A DNA stretch of 49,742 nucleotides from the NCBI GenBank assembly GCA_021129775.1, contig JAJOKP010000072.1, forward strand, positions 1 to 49,742, given 5' to 3'. Source of the stretch: Clostridiales bacterium. Lineage in GTDB: Bacteria; Bacillota; Clostridia; Peptostreptococcales; NVVX01. Below the pieces are notes generated by a model. The model saw only the letters and a program-made list of their open reading frames with translations, was not told the DNA's origin and did no database searches. Positions 28,313 to 37,456 of the stretch are shown here, piece by piece. Each line of letters opens with the position of its first letter. Position 1 is the stretch's first letter. The position numbers and the translations under genes were made by a program.

Positions 28313-28929
28313 ATGAAAGTTAGATGCGTTTTGCCTGCTGTGTTAATTATAATTTCTGTTGCTACACTTTTTTGATTTCACCGAAGCAAGATGATACTTT
28401 TTAAGATGCAGTGGTAAACGAAAATATAATTGAGGTCAAATCATTCAGCGTAAATTCAGATTCTACAGAAATGAATATATTAGCAAAAGGAACGGTATTT
28501 ATCAAAAGAGCTGATGGAATTCCTGAACATGTACAGATTGTTGCTTAGATTGAGATAGACCCAAATGACTGGGGCGGTGTTACTTTCTACTTCTCTGACG
28601 AATGCCACGTTTCCAACATAACAAGCAGTTACCCCGAAAACGAAACTCAAACAAATCATTCGTATTATGTAGCAAAGTAGACTACTGCGGCTGTGGAACG
28701 TGAATGGAATAAGTGGATAGAAGTTGGAAGATGTCGTAGATATATGCCAACAGGGGGCGGCACAGGAACAGTTGTGATTGATTTGTTTCTTGATAAAAAT
28801 GCAACACATCACCCTGAGACATTCAATTTTACAGTTGCGGTCGGCTCCGATGAAAGAGATGGTATAAAGGTTATTGACGTTGATTATAAAACTATCGAAA
28901 TACCCATACCATTAACAGATAACGAGTAA
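28313..28929 (+). pseudogene. Exported protein with frameshift and three in-frame stops
   Basis: ATG 28313 follows GGAGGGCGAG and starts a hydrophobic signal (CVLPAVLIIISVATLF). The frame then breaks in a run of six T; one more T would continue as LISPKQDD. The continuing frame carries TAA after DDTF, TAG after HVQIVA and TAG after YYVAK, before the open part 28693-28929. The combined protein would be about 205 residues, with a Trp- and Gly-containing beta-rich C-terminal part. I do not recognise the family. Position suggests it was the third gene of the sigma/anti-sigma operon. Confidence 0.7.
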
Positions 28930-29150
28930 TCAGTTTCAATAATACGAATTGAATAATAGCAATCTAAGTAAAACAGGTAAAAGCCGAAGCCGCTTGCACA
29001 CGAGATATGAAAAGTTGTTTGTAAAAGCTGATAAAGAATTGATAAGGTAACAAAGTTAATTTATAGACTAATAGGGGTAAGTGGCGTGACAACAATGATA
29101 AATGGGGTAATTCTATTGCTTCATGCAAAAAAAAGTGACGGAGGAATATT

Positions 29151-29942
29151 ATGTATAAATTGCTAGCATTAGACGTTGATGGGACTTTACTTAACAGTCA
29201 AGGCGAAGTAAGTGAAATAACAATAAAAGGAATTAGAGAGCTTGTTAATAAAGGAGTACTAGTCCTTATTTGTACTGGAAGACCTACGCAGGGGACAGTT
29301 GAACTTTACAAAAAACTAAGCTTAAAGATGCCAGTGATTGCATATAATGGAGCTAAAATTGTAAACTTAGACACTGCAAAGATACTCCATGAGCAGGGTT
29401 TAAAAGGTAGTGACGTTAAGAAAATAGTTGAAATTGGGGAGGAGCTTAAAACTACAATAATTATTTGGGCGGAAAATCAGTTATATTCAAATATATTTAA
29501 CGATAACGTCATTGCATATAAAGAATTGTCAGGTGTTGAACCAATAGTGATTCATAATTATGAAAAAATCATTCAACAAGGTGCAACAAAAGTGCTATGG
29601 ATAGACGAAGTAGAAAAAATAGCAGAGTTTCAAAAAGTTCTTGATATAAGACTTGATGCTGATGTGAATTACTGTACATCTAAACCATATTATTTAGAGT
29701 TTATTGACGGAAATGTTTCAAAGGGCAGAGCATTAAGCATTCTATGTGATAAGTATAGAATAAAAAGAGAAGAAGTCATTGCAATTGGAGGTGGACAAAA
29801 CGACGTAACAATGCTTGAATTTGCAGGGGTGGGTGTTGCAATGGGCAATGCACCAAAAGAAGTTAAGGAGAAGGCTGACTATGTAACTGCTACAAATGAC
29901 GAAGACGGGATAGCGGTGGTTATTGAAAAATACTTTAAATAA
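29151..29942 (+). CDS. Cof-type HAD-IIB hydrolase, copy 2, altered motif IV
   Basis: 263 residues, a full-length paralogue of 6329-7120. Motif I LDVDGTLLNS, the CTGRP motif II and the SKGRA Lys are kept. Motif IV reads GGGQND where copy 1 and the family have GDGQND, so one of the Mg-binding Asp residues is replaced by Gly (GAC in copy 1, GGT here). GGAGG precedes the ATG. If the change is real, activity should be reduced or lost while the fold is intact. The next gene is the full-length ATPase, the same neighbour pair as at 6-8 kb. Confidence 0.88.
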   Translation: MYKLLALDVDGTLLNSQGEVSEITIKGIRELVNKGVLVLICTGRPTQGTVELYKKLSLKMPVIAYNGAKIVNLDTAKILHEQGLKGSDVKKIVEIGEELKTTIIIWAENQLYSNIFNDNVIAYKELSGVEPIVIHNYEKIIQQGATKVLWIDEVEKIAEFQKVLDIRLDADVNYCTSKPYYLEFIDGNVSKGRALSILCDKYRIKREEVIAIGGGQNDVTMLEFAGVGVAMGNAPKEVKEKADYVTATNDEDGIAVVIEKYFK

Positions 29943-30074
29943 TGCTTAACTTGCAGGGTGCGCAGGACAAGCAGTTGTCACTCTTTAAAAAATAGTACAA
30001 TCTATCATTTATCTGAGGAGGCTTTTTAATGGATTTAGCCCATAAATAAATACAGCAAATTTTAAAAATGCCAA

Positions 30075-30103
30075 TTGACATGTTGACACAATTGAGATAC
30101 AAT
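30075..30103 (+). promoter_or_regulatory. Sigma-A-type promoter for the ATPase gene
   Basis: TTGACA and TACAAT separated by exactly 17 bases, ending 50 bases before the TTG start at 30153. Confidence 0.75.
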
Positions 30104-30152
30104 AGAATTACAATTAAACTAATTTAGAATCTATTAAAAGGAGTTGCATAAG

Positions 30153-31559
30153 TTGTTTATTGGAAGAGAGCGCGAAATGCAGTTGTTGAATGGATTGTAT
30201 GAGAAATTTGATTTTAATTTTGTTGTTATGTACGGAAGAAGAAGAGTTGGAAAAACGACGATACTTAAAGAGTTTTGTAAAGATAAAAAGGCAGTGTTTT
30301 TTGTATCAGAAGAGTATAATGATAAATTAGCGCTAGAAAAATTCTCAGTTGTGATAAAAGAAAGCTTAGGGGAGGTATATGATAAGAGCGCATTTAACTC
30401 ATGGGTAAATGCTTTTGAGTACATTGCAGACAAAGCAATTAACGAAAAAATAGTGCTTGTTTTGGATGAATTTCAGTATTTGGCGAACTCCAATAAATCA
30501 ATAGTTTCATTGATGCAGAATATGATAGACCATAAATTAAGAGAGAAAAATTTATTTATTGTTGTGTGTAGTTCAGTTATTAGTTTTATGGAGGAAAAAA
30601 TTCTATCTCAGAAAAGCCCGCTATTTGGGCGAAAAACGGCAGAGTTTTATATTAAACCGCTTAGCTTTTATGATAGTATAAAGTTCTTTGAAAACTATAG
30701 TAGCGAAGATAAGATACTAGCATATGCAATTTTAGGCGGGATTCCCTTGTATTTAAACCAGTTTGATGACAAGTTAAGTATAGAGCAGAATATCAAACAG
30801 AATTTTTTGACGGAGATATCGAACTTGTATAATGAACCAAAAAATTTACTGAGGTTAGAGTTAAGGTCACTAGCTGTGTACAACTCTATAATTGAGGCAA
30901 TTGCTTTAGGGAATAAGAAATTAAATGAGATTAGTAGCAAAACAGGTGAAAGTAAAGACAAAGTTCATAATTATATTATGAATTTAATGGATATGCATAT
31001 TATCGAAAAAATGCATCCAGTTACTGAAAAAAGCAGTTCACGAAAGACACTATATAAATTGCGTGATAACTTATTTAAGTTTTGGTACAGGTTTGTAATT
31101 TCTAATATAAGCAGTATTGAAAACGGAATGAGTGATATTATCTATAGCAAAAAAATCGACCCGCATATTTCAAGTTACGTTGGGAGTATTTTTGAAGGTA
31201 TATGTATTGAATACTTGATTAAAGAAAATATTGGGTCAAAGTTGCCTATAGTATTCGATAAAATTGGAAAATGGTGGGGATCAAGTCCAATAACTAAACA
31301 AGAAGAAGAAATAGACATTATGGCATTATCAGATGAAGGGACAATATTTGCAGAATGCAAATATAAGAATGGAAAGGTTGGGGTAAAGGAACTAGAGAAA
31401 TTAATTGAGAGAGCAAGTATTTTTAAGTGCGAGAACAAATACTACTATCTGTTCTCAAAAAATGGATTTAAAGAAAGCTTAAGTAATGTTGAAAAAAGTA
31501 GAGATGATGTGTATCTAATTGACTTGCCATTGCTTATGGCTACAACAAATCGTTCATGA
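30153..31559 (+). CDS. Archaeal-type ATPase with DUF234-like nuclease fold
   Basis: 468 residues. The N terminus FIGREREMQLLNGLYE and Walker A GRRRVGKTTILKEF, with Walker B IVLVLDEFQYLA near residue 110, identify the ATPase_2/archaeal ATPase family. An HTH-like middle part (LNEISSKTGESKDKVHNYIMNLMDMHII) follows. The C-terminal domain EEIDIMAL-EGTIFAECKYKN has the E-x-D ... E-x-K pattern of PD-(D/E)XK nucleases (DUF234). These proteins are linked to mobile elements or DNA processing, and their function is poorly known. AAGGAG lies 9 bases before TTG 30153, and the ORF-track TTG at 30144 abuts it. A broken copy lies at 7543-7924. Confidence 0.85.
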   Translation: MFIGREREMQLLNGLYEKFDFNFVVMYGRRRVGKTTILKEFCKDKKAVFFVSEEYNDKLALEKFSVVIKESLGEVYDKSAFNSWVNAFEYIADKAINEKIVLVLDEFQYLANSNKSIVSLMQNMIDHKLREKNLFIVVCSSVISFMEEKILSQKSPLFGRKTAEFYIKPLSFYDSIKFFENYSSEDKILAYAILGGIPLYLNQFDDKLSIEQNIKQNFLTEISNLYNEPKNLLRLELRSLAVYNSIIEAIALGNKKLNEISSKTGESKDKVHNYIMNLMDMHIIEKMHPVTEKSSSRKTLYKLRDNLFKFWYRFVISNISSIENGMSDIIYSKKIDPHISSYVGSIFEGICIEYLIKENIGSKLPIVFDKIGKWWGSSPITKQEEEIDIMALSDEGTIFAECKYKNGKVGVKELEKLIERASIFKCENKYYYLFSKNGFKESLSNVEKSRDDVYLIDLPLLMATTNRS

Positions 31560-31596
31560 TCTAATTGACAAGACCGGCAAGAGAAAAGAGGTAAAC

Positions 31597-32748
31597 ATGA
31601 ATACAGATACAATAATTACAAAAAAAATAATTAATGAAAAGCCTACTAAGTTTGTTTTTAGTAACCCACGAGGCAAACAGGAAAAATACGAGAAAGTTAC
31701 TATATACTTTAAAAATGAATATTATCAAATTGAAAGCAAGACTGATAAACAAGTTTTCCACGTAAATATTCAAATTGATGAGTTAGAGAGTAGTTTGATA
31801 GAGTTAATGAAAAAATACAGACAAATGAATGCTTGGAATGATGAATATGAGCTATTGCTAACTACAACAAAAAAAGGGAAGATGAATTATAAGAAAATCA
31901 AGAACAAGTTAAATAGGCAGGAGTGTAGTGATTCAGAGCATAATAGACAAAAGAATTATATTTTAGAAGAAGGCGTGACTATAGAACCGCTTATTGATAT
32001 GGGTGTCTTTACAGCAGAAGGAAAAGTTGTGAAGTCAATGTACTCAAAATTCAAGCAAATAAATAGATTTGTTGAGATGATAGATGACACAATAAAGAAT
32101 CTAGAAACTAAGAGATTAAACATTATTGACTTTGGATGCGGGAAATCATACTTAACTTTTATACTGTATTACTATCTTACAAAAGTAAAAGAAATTGAAG
32201 TTAATATGATAGGTTTAGATTTGAAAGAAGAAGTTGTTAAAAACTGTAATAAGGCAGCTAGAAAATACGAGTATGAAGGATTGAAGTTTGAAGTAGGAGA
32301 TATTAGTGGTTTTAAAATTCAAACTCAAGTAGACATTGTAATTACACTTCATGCGTGTGACGTAGCAACAGATTATGCTCTATATAATGCAATAAAATGG
32401 GATGCTAAAATGATATTTTCAGTTCCTTGTTGTCAACATGAATTAAGCTCTCAAATCAAAGCTGATGATTTGCCGATTATTACCAGATATGGTATTGCAA
32501 AAGAAAGGATTTCAGCATTGTTTACCGATATAATTAGATGCAATCTTTTGCAGTATTCATCATATAAAACACAGATGTTAGAATTTGTTGACTTGAGCCA
32601 TACCCCAAAAAATGTACTAATTAGAGCTGTAAAATCAAACATTCCTAAGAATGTTAGAAATGATAGGTTAAAAGAAGTAAATGATCTAGTCGGAAAATTT
32701 GAGTTAGAGCCTACTTTGTTGAAGTTGTTAAAAAGGAATGAGCATTAA
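31597..32748 (+). CDS. Class I SAM-dependent methyltransferase (METTL25/RRNAD1-like)
   Basis: 383 residues. The N-terminal half is specific and lysine-rich; from about residue 155 comes the Rossmann core: motif I NIIDFGCGKSYLTF, the acidic loop IGLDLKEEVV, DIVITLHACDVATDYAL and VPCCQHEL. The last two phrases are the signature of the Methyltransf_32 family. The Cys-Cys-x-His may bind a metal. Likely substrates are RNA, but this is inference. AGAGG lies before ATG 31597; the ORF-track start at 31519 is inside the ATPase gene. The gap to the ATPase stop is 37 bases, so they may be co-transcribed. Confidence 0.82.
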   Translation: MNTDTIITKKIINEKPTKFVFSNPRGKQEKYEKVTIYFKNEYYQIESKTDKQVFHVNIQIDELESSLIELMKKYRQMNAWNDEYELLLTTTKKGKMNYKKIKNKLNRQECSDSEHNRQKNYILEEGVTIEPLIDMGVFTAEGKVVKSMYSKFKQINRFVEMIDDTIKNLETKRLNIIDFGCGKSYLTFILYYYLTKVKEIEVNMIGLDLKEEVVKNCNKAARKYEYEGLKFEVGDISGFKIQTQVDIVITLHACDVATDYALYNAIKWDAKMIFSVPCCQHELSSQIKADDLPIITRYGIAKERISALFTDIIRCNLLQYSSYKTQMLEFVDLSHTPKNVLIRAVKSNIPKNVRNDRLKEVNDLVGKFELEPTLLKLLKRNEH

Positions 32749-32948
32749 GCAGGAGAATGAGTAAAGACTCAAATACTGTAGAAGATGAATACTATCATTT
32801 TGACACTCTTTGTACAATCCAAAACCAAATATTTTGTTAGAGATGGTGCTTTTCGTCTCAAACTCAACTACGAGATATAATTGAGGTGAAAAAGGTCGAA
32901 AGTGCTCATCACCATGTAATGGTGATATACGATTTTAAGGAGAAAAAT

Positions 32949-33932
32949 ATGGGATATGAAATTGAACAAAATAAAACTGTAGAAAACAAATGTTGCAAAG
33001 AAAGCGCACAAAATGCATTAGGTGTAGGGTGGAAAGATTACGAGAAATACTTAGAAATAGATGTCCCTGAGGATTTTGATTTTGAACAGTGTATGGTTTA
33101 TTTAGGCAGATCAGATGCGGAAATTCTACACAGGATTGTAGAGGGAGAATTCTATAAATTACTTAACTTCGATGGTGTTAATGTTTTGATTAAAATTGCA
33201 ATGAAATTAAAAAAACTAAGAATAACATTCTTAAAAAAAATCTCGCCGAAACGTCTTAGATTACGAACAGCTAAATATGTGTGGGATATGTTTGATTTGG
33301 GTACTGACTTAACAACATTCTATAAACTAGCCGAAGTTGATTTGATTATTAAACTTTTAATTGACAAATATAAGGGACTTAGAATTGTAAAAATTGACGA
33401 TATTTTTGAAGCAATTTGTTGGGCAATTATTGGGCAACAAATAAATTTAAAGTTTGCATATACTCTTAAGAAGAGATTAGTTGAATCTTATGGAGAAAGA
33501 ATAGAATATAGGAATAGCGAGTATTTTTTATTTCCTGTACCAATTGTAATTTCTAAGCTCGAAGTTGAGGATTTGAAGCAATTACAATTTACTACAAGAA
33601 AGGCTGAGTATATAATAGGTGTTGCAAAGCTCTTTGAAGATGGAACTATTACGAAGAAAGAACTAATGTTAGAGAAAAATTATGAAAAACTAAAACAGAG
33701 ATTAATTCAAATTAGAGGAGTAGGAAATTGGACCGCGGATTATGCAATTTTAAAATGCTTTGATATAAAAGAGGCTTTTCCAATTGCTGATGTTGGTATT
33801 CATAATGCCTTAAAAGGAATTTTGGAATTAGAAGAGAAACCTTCTTTAGAAGAGATAGAGAAGTTGTCAAAAAACTGGAACGGGTGGCAAGCGTATATTA
33901 CATTTTATCTATGGCGGTGGCTGTATGAATAA
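32949..33932 (+). CDS. AlkA-type DNA-3-methyladenine glycosylase, copy 2
   Basis: 327 residues, aligning end to end with 25371-26354 without gaps by eye. The HhH motif LIQIRGVGNWTADYAIL and the catalytic Asp in FPIADVG are intact, so both copies should be active. AAGGAGA is 5 bases before ATG 32949, and the ORF-track start at 32886 is upstream of it. Similarity also extends into the upstream leader (GATATA-GA-TTTAAGGAGA), showing the duplication covered the ribosome site. It is followed by a large palindrome instead of a classical terminator. Confidence 0.88.
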   Translation: MGYEIEQNKTVENKCCKESAQNALGVGWKDYEKYLEIDVPEDFDFEQCMVYLGRSDAEILHRIVEGEFYKLLNFDGVNVLIKIAMKLKKLRITFLKKISPKRLRLRTAKYVWDMFDLGTDLTTFYKLAEVDLIIKLLIDKYKGLRIVKIDDIFEAICWAIIGQQINLKFAYTLKKRLVESYGERIEYRNSEYFLFPVPIVISKLEVEDLKQLQFTTRKAEYIIGVAKLFEDGTITKKELMLEKNYEKLKQRLIQIRGVGNWTADYAILKCFDIKEAFPIADVGIHNALKGILELEEKPSLEEIEKLSKNWNGWQAYITFYLWRWLYE

Positions 33933-33945
33933 TAGAGGAAAGAAC

Positions 33946-34026
33946 GGGGTCAGGCTTAACCTTTGCAACTTATTGCTTAGTCGAAATTTCTTTCAGCAGT
34001 AAGTTGCAAAGGTTAAGCCTGACCCC
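33946..34026. repeat. Perfect 27-bp inverted repeat (REP-like hairpin)
   Basis: GGGGTCAGGCTTAACCTTTG (first 20 of 27 bases) at 33946-33972 is repeated exactly in reverse complement at 34000-34026, around a 27-base loop. No T-run follows, so simple termination is unlikely. The GGGGTCAGGCTTAACCTT-type sequence resembles REP elements mobilised by Y1 (RAYT-type) transposases. The rest of the 33933-34264 gap shows nothing else. Confidence 0.85.
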
Positions 34027-34264
34027 CTCCACTTCTAATAAAGAAAAACTATAGGCAGTTAGTGTTGTAGAAGTCATCGCTTTACACCTCCAGGATTTTA
34101 GACTTACATATTGTTTTAATTTTATACGAATTTTTGAGTAGATTAGAATTTAATGGTTAGTATTTTTCAAAACTATACTTAAATATGGTATGATTAATAA
34201 ATCAAATATCAAGATTTGTAAGGGAATTAAGAAAAAAATGCAAACTTGTCAAGCACGTGATTTC

Positions 34265-34918
34265 ATGAGTAAAGAAAAAATTTCAGTTATTATTGTCGAT
34301 GATCATCCGTTGTTTAGGCGAGGTGTGAAACTATACCTAGAATCAATTCCTGAAATAGAGCTGGTAGCTGAAGCCGGTAGTGGAGAAGGAGTATTATCGT
34401 TACTAGAAAGTGGTAGTAATGCTGATGTAATTCTAATGGATTTACAGATGTCAGGAATGAGCGGAGAAAAAACAACAGAAGTGATAAATATGAGATGGTC
34501 AGAAGTAAGAGTGTTGGTCCTCAGTAGTTATGGAAGATGGGATAAAGTTCATGCTGTTTTAAAAGCAGGTGCATCCGGATATCTGTTAAAAGATGCAGAG
34601 CCAGATGAGCTTGTTGTAGCAATTAAAGCTGTGCACTGCGGTGGAACTTATTTTAACAAAGAGATTGCTACTACACTGTTAAATCATGCCAATCAAAAAA
34701 GAGAAATAGAATTTGCCGATATGATAGAACCTTTAACCGAAAGAGAATTAGATGTACTAAAACTCATTGGGCAGGGATTGGGCAATTTTGAAATAGCCAA
34801 GAGATTATATGTAAGCCAGAACACAGTAAAAACCCATGTGGCAAGAATATTTCAAAAACTGGGAGTAAGCAGTAGAACACAAGCGGCGTTATATGCTTTT
34901 CAAAAGGAGCTGATTTAA
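34265..34918 (+). CDS. NarL/FixJ-family response regulator
   Basis: 217 residues. The receiver domain has the acidic pair IVDDHPLFRRG, the phosphorylated Asp in VILMDLQMSGMSG near residue 55, and LSSYG and LLKDAEPDELV. The C-terminal LuxR-type HTH is LTERELDVLKLIGQGLGNFEIAKRLYVSQNTVKTHVARIFQKLGV. The start at 34265 fits the family, but no strong ribosome site precedes it; ATG 34238 (AGGGA upstream) and ATG 34190 are alternatives. The stop codon overlaps the start of the kinase gene. With the kinase and ABC genes it resembles LnrJK/YfiJK-type systems controlling an ABC exporter. It is intact while its kinase is broken. Confidence 0.9.
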   Translation: MSKEKISVIIVDDHPLFRRGVKLYLESIPEIELVAEAGSGEGVLSLLESGSNADVILMDLQMSGMSGEKTTEVINMRWSEVRVLVLSSYGRWDKVHAVLKAGASGYLLKDAEPDELVVAIKAVHCGGTYFNKEIATTLLNHANQKREIEFADMIEPLTERELDVLKLIGQGLGNFEIAKRLYVSQNTVKTHVARIFQKLGVSSRTQAALYAFQKELI

Positions 34919-36055
34919 TGGATTCTTTTTTTAAGAAAAGATAGAAAAAAAGAAAGAAATGCTTTAGAAATATGCTTTTTTTGTTTGGCTGCTGGAGGAG
35001 CTGTTCTAATTTTTTTAGATTTAATTCTTAATTTTGGATTTTTTTCTAGAGTGCACGTAATGATAGGAATGATGTCTGTTAGTCTATTTATGGCTGGGGT
35101 TACAGGTCTCTCTGGTATTTATTTAGACTCTTTCTTGGTTAGAAAAGGATTAGAGAAAGACTTGATTAGGCAAGCAATAGCAACACTTACAGTTCTAATA
35201 GGCACTAATATTGCCCTTTTGATTATATTTTTTAGGTACAGGAATTCTATGGAGGGCTTCAATTTTTATTTTATGCTTACAATTGGAAATTTTTTAGCAG
35301 TGTTTGTTTCAACAGTGTTTCAAGTGGTTGATCATTATACTTGGAAAGCGAGAAAAAAGGTGTTGATGCTAGAATTTGAAAACAAACACTTAAAAGAATT
35401 AGCACAAAAAGATACTCAACTAGATCAAACTATTAAAAATCTAATTATTACTCAAGAGAGAAATGAAATAGCTAGAGAGTTACATGATTCAATATCTCAG
35501 GGTATTCATGGAATCAGTTATAGTATAAAATCGCTGCGAAAAAGGTTAGAAAATAAAGCGGATGTAGAAAACATAGCAGAAGTTATAGAGCATTTAGAAA
35601 AAACTACCGAAGCAACTCTAGCAGAGTTAAGCAATATGATTCTAGAGTTGAAACCGTCTTCCTTAGAAAAAGAAGGGCTTATAAAAGCATTGATGCTTCA
35701 TTGTGAGCTATTCTCCAAAAGACAAGAAATAGACCTTAAGCTAGATTTGCATCAGATAAAAAAACTCACGCCAGAACAAGAATTTGCAATATACTGAATT
35801 GTACAAGAGGCACTTAGTAATGTGCAGAAGCATAGCAGAGCTAGACATGTAAAGATTTCTCTAAAAGAGGGAGAAAAAGTAGCAACACTGTGCATTGAGG
35901 ATAATGGCAGAGGATTTAATGCTGATGAAGAAAGCAAAGGGAATGGGCTAATAAACATGAATACAAGAGCTACCAAAAATAATGGCAGTTTTAAAATAGT
36001 ATAAAAACAAGGGGAAGGACTTACTTTAATAGTCGAATTCTCTTTGAATAATTAG
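34918..36055 (+). pseudogene. NarL-type sensor histidine kinase, multiply broken
   Basis: ATG 34918 overlaps the regulator stop but its frame ends after 8 codons. Removing one T from a run of seven opens the frame MDSFLRKDRKKERNALEIC, leading into membrane segments and ITQERNEIARELHDSISQGIHGISYSIKSL, the HisKA_3 box with the phospho-accepting His. TGA at 35795 interrupts EFAIY-stop-IVQEALSNVQKHSRA (N box), and TAA at 36002 interrupts the end; the full frame stops at 36053-36055. The ATP-binding G box DNGRGFN is visible. At least three lesions make a functional kinase very unlikely. Confidence 0.88.
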
Positions 36056-36195
36056 TTTGGATTAGTAACTGATAAGCGTAGTTTAAAATAATCATATAGA
36101 GTGACCCAGTTTAGTAATTATGGGTGACTCTATTTTTATTTGTAACGGGTATGATGAGTACAAGAAACTGTATAAATTAAGTAGGAGGCTTGAAC

Positions 36196-36267
36196 ATGAG
36201 AGAAATAATTATTGATGTAAAAGACTTTCGTAAAGCATATGGGAGGGGAATTGCAAATGAAAATCTT
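36196..36267 (+). pseudogene. Five-prime stub of ABC ATP-binding protein gene
   Basis: AGGAGG precedes an ATG whose first 16 codons (REIIIDVKDFRKAYG) are the typical opening of an ABC-type ATP-binding subunit just before the Walker A region. The next bases are already the GGGAGGGG ribosome site of the permease, and the frame stops at 36267. A deletion removed about 270 codons, including all nucleotide-binding motifs. Confidence 0.7.
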
Positions 36268-36975
36268 TAGAAGTGTTTTTTTGGCTAACTTTAGGGAAAT
36301 GACACGTGATAAAATGTCATTATTTTGGTTTATAGCATTTCCCGTAATCCTTGTTATTTTATTTGGAACAATATTCCAAGTAATTAAAGATTTTGAACAT
36401 ATTATGCCAGGACTACTCGGACTATCTTTAATGCAGTCAGGATTATTTGGCTCATTGAGATTTTTAGAGTTAAGGGAAAAGAAAGTGCTAAGAGGGCTAT
36501 CGACTACTCCTCTTCCAAAAATCATATTGTTTGCAAGTGAGCTCCTTCTTAGAGTATTAGTTGCTTTAGTGCAGGCAAGCTTGATTCTGATTATTGCACA
36601 TATAGTATTTGGCGTTACAATTGTAGGATTCTATTTCTAATAGCAGGAATCGTAATTCTGGGAGCATTGGTATTTATAAGCTTAGGGTACTTACTAATAT
36701 CTTTTGTTAATTCAGCAGATAGCGGAATGGGAATTTTACAAGCAGTTCAATTTCCTATGATGTTTCTATCAGGGGTTTTTGTTCCAATTGAGATGCTTCC
36801 AGATTTCATTAATCCAGTTGTAAGGATTATTCCGTTAACATATTTAGGAGACGTATTAAGGCAAGTTTTAGTTGGAGGTTCTTCTGAGTTTAGTATTTCG
36901 TTTAATATATTGGTGTTAGGTGGTTTCTTGATTTTAAATTTTGTTTTGACTATTAAGTTTTGGAGATGGGAGTAA
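36257..36975 (+). pseudogene. ABC-2 type permease, frameshifted
   Basis: ATG 36257 with GGGAGGGG upstream reads FRSVFLANFREMTRDKMSLFWFIAFPVILVILFGTIF, the start of an ABC-2 permease. The frame ends at 36640 (GFYF-stop). Shifted by one base it continues ILFLIAGIVILGALVFISLGYLLISFVNSADSGMGILQAVQFPMMFLSGVFVPIEMLPDF to 36975. Joined it gives about 240 residues with six membrane segments and the FLSGVFVPIE-LP phrase of the YfiM/YfiN type. Without its ATPase and with the frameshift the exporter is defunct. Confidence 0.85.
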
Positions 36976-36981
36976 AAGAGT

Positions 36982-37026
36982 CATTAGCAGACAGGGGGAG
37001 CGAGATATGTCTGCTAATGCTTGCTT
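36982..37026 (+). terminator. Terminator after the ABC remnants
   Basis: CATTAGCAGACA and TGTCTGCTAATG form a perfect 12-bp stem, followed by CTTGCTTTTTT. The loop begins with GGGGGAG, so it belongs to the CAGACAGGGGG repeat family. Confidence 0.85.
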
Positions 37027-37079
37027 TTTTAGAAGCAGATAAGCCCCTAGCCCCTGTTTGAGAATCAATTATAATACTA

Positions 37080-37392
37080 TTATTTTTTGTTCAAGATGTA
37101 TATTGCTCCTCCGTAACCTACTATACACCACAAAGCTAGTTTTATATAGTGAATCATATCTACTGAAAAATATGTGGCTGCCAAACAGATCTCATTACTT
37201 CTGCCATTGAATATAATGGCAACACACTATGGAGTAACTGAAGCCACCCAGGAAGCCGCTCCATTGGAAAATTAATAGGTGAAAACATTAGAGCTCCGAA
37301 AACTAAGACTTGTGAAAGTGCCATAGAACTGTATCAGCAAGAATAATTGTGGCTTTATTTACAGGCCATGTACGTGTAAACTAGATGTATCC
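37080..37392 (-). pseudogene. C-terminal fragment of an ABC-2 permease
   Basis: On the minus strand three short frames read, in order, RTWPVNKATIILADTV, then MALSQVLVFGALMFSPINFPMERLPGWLQLLHSVLPLYSMAEVMRS, then YFSVDMIHYIKLALWCIVGYGGAIYILNKK and a stop at 37080. Each piece is typical of the last third of an ABC-2 permease and the order is right, so at least two frameshifts separate them. The N-terminal part is gone. It faces the other ABC remnants tail to tail. Confidence 0.7.
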
Positions 37393-37456
37393 TTCCGCTT
37401 TTGCATTAGCGATATATTGACTGAGCAAGTGTATTGCTTGACAAATTTTTTGTTGG

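Noticed and set aside
28480-28812. ORF of 110 aa on the minus strand
   Set aside because: It is antisense to the decayed exported protein, which has a signal peptide and ribosome site and continues in frame across its stops.
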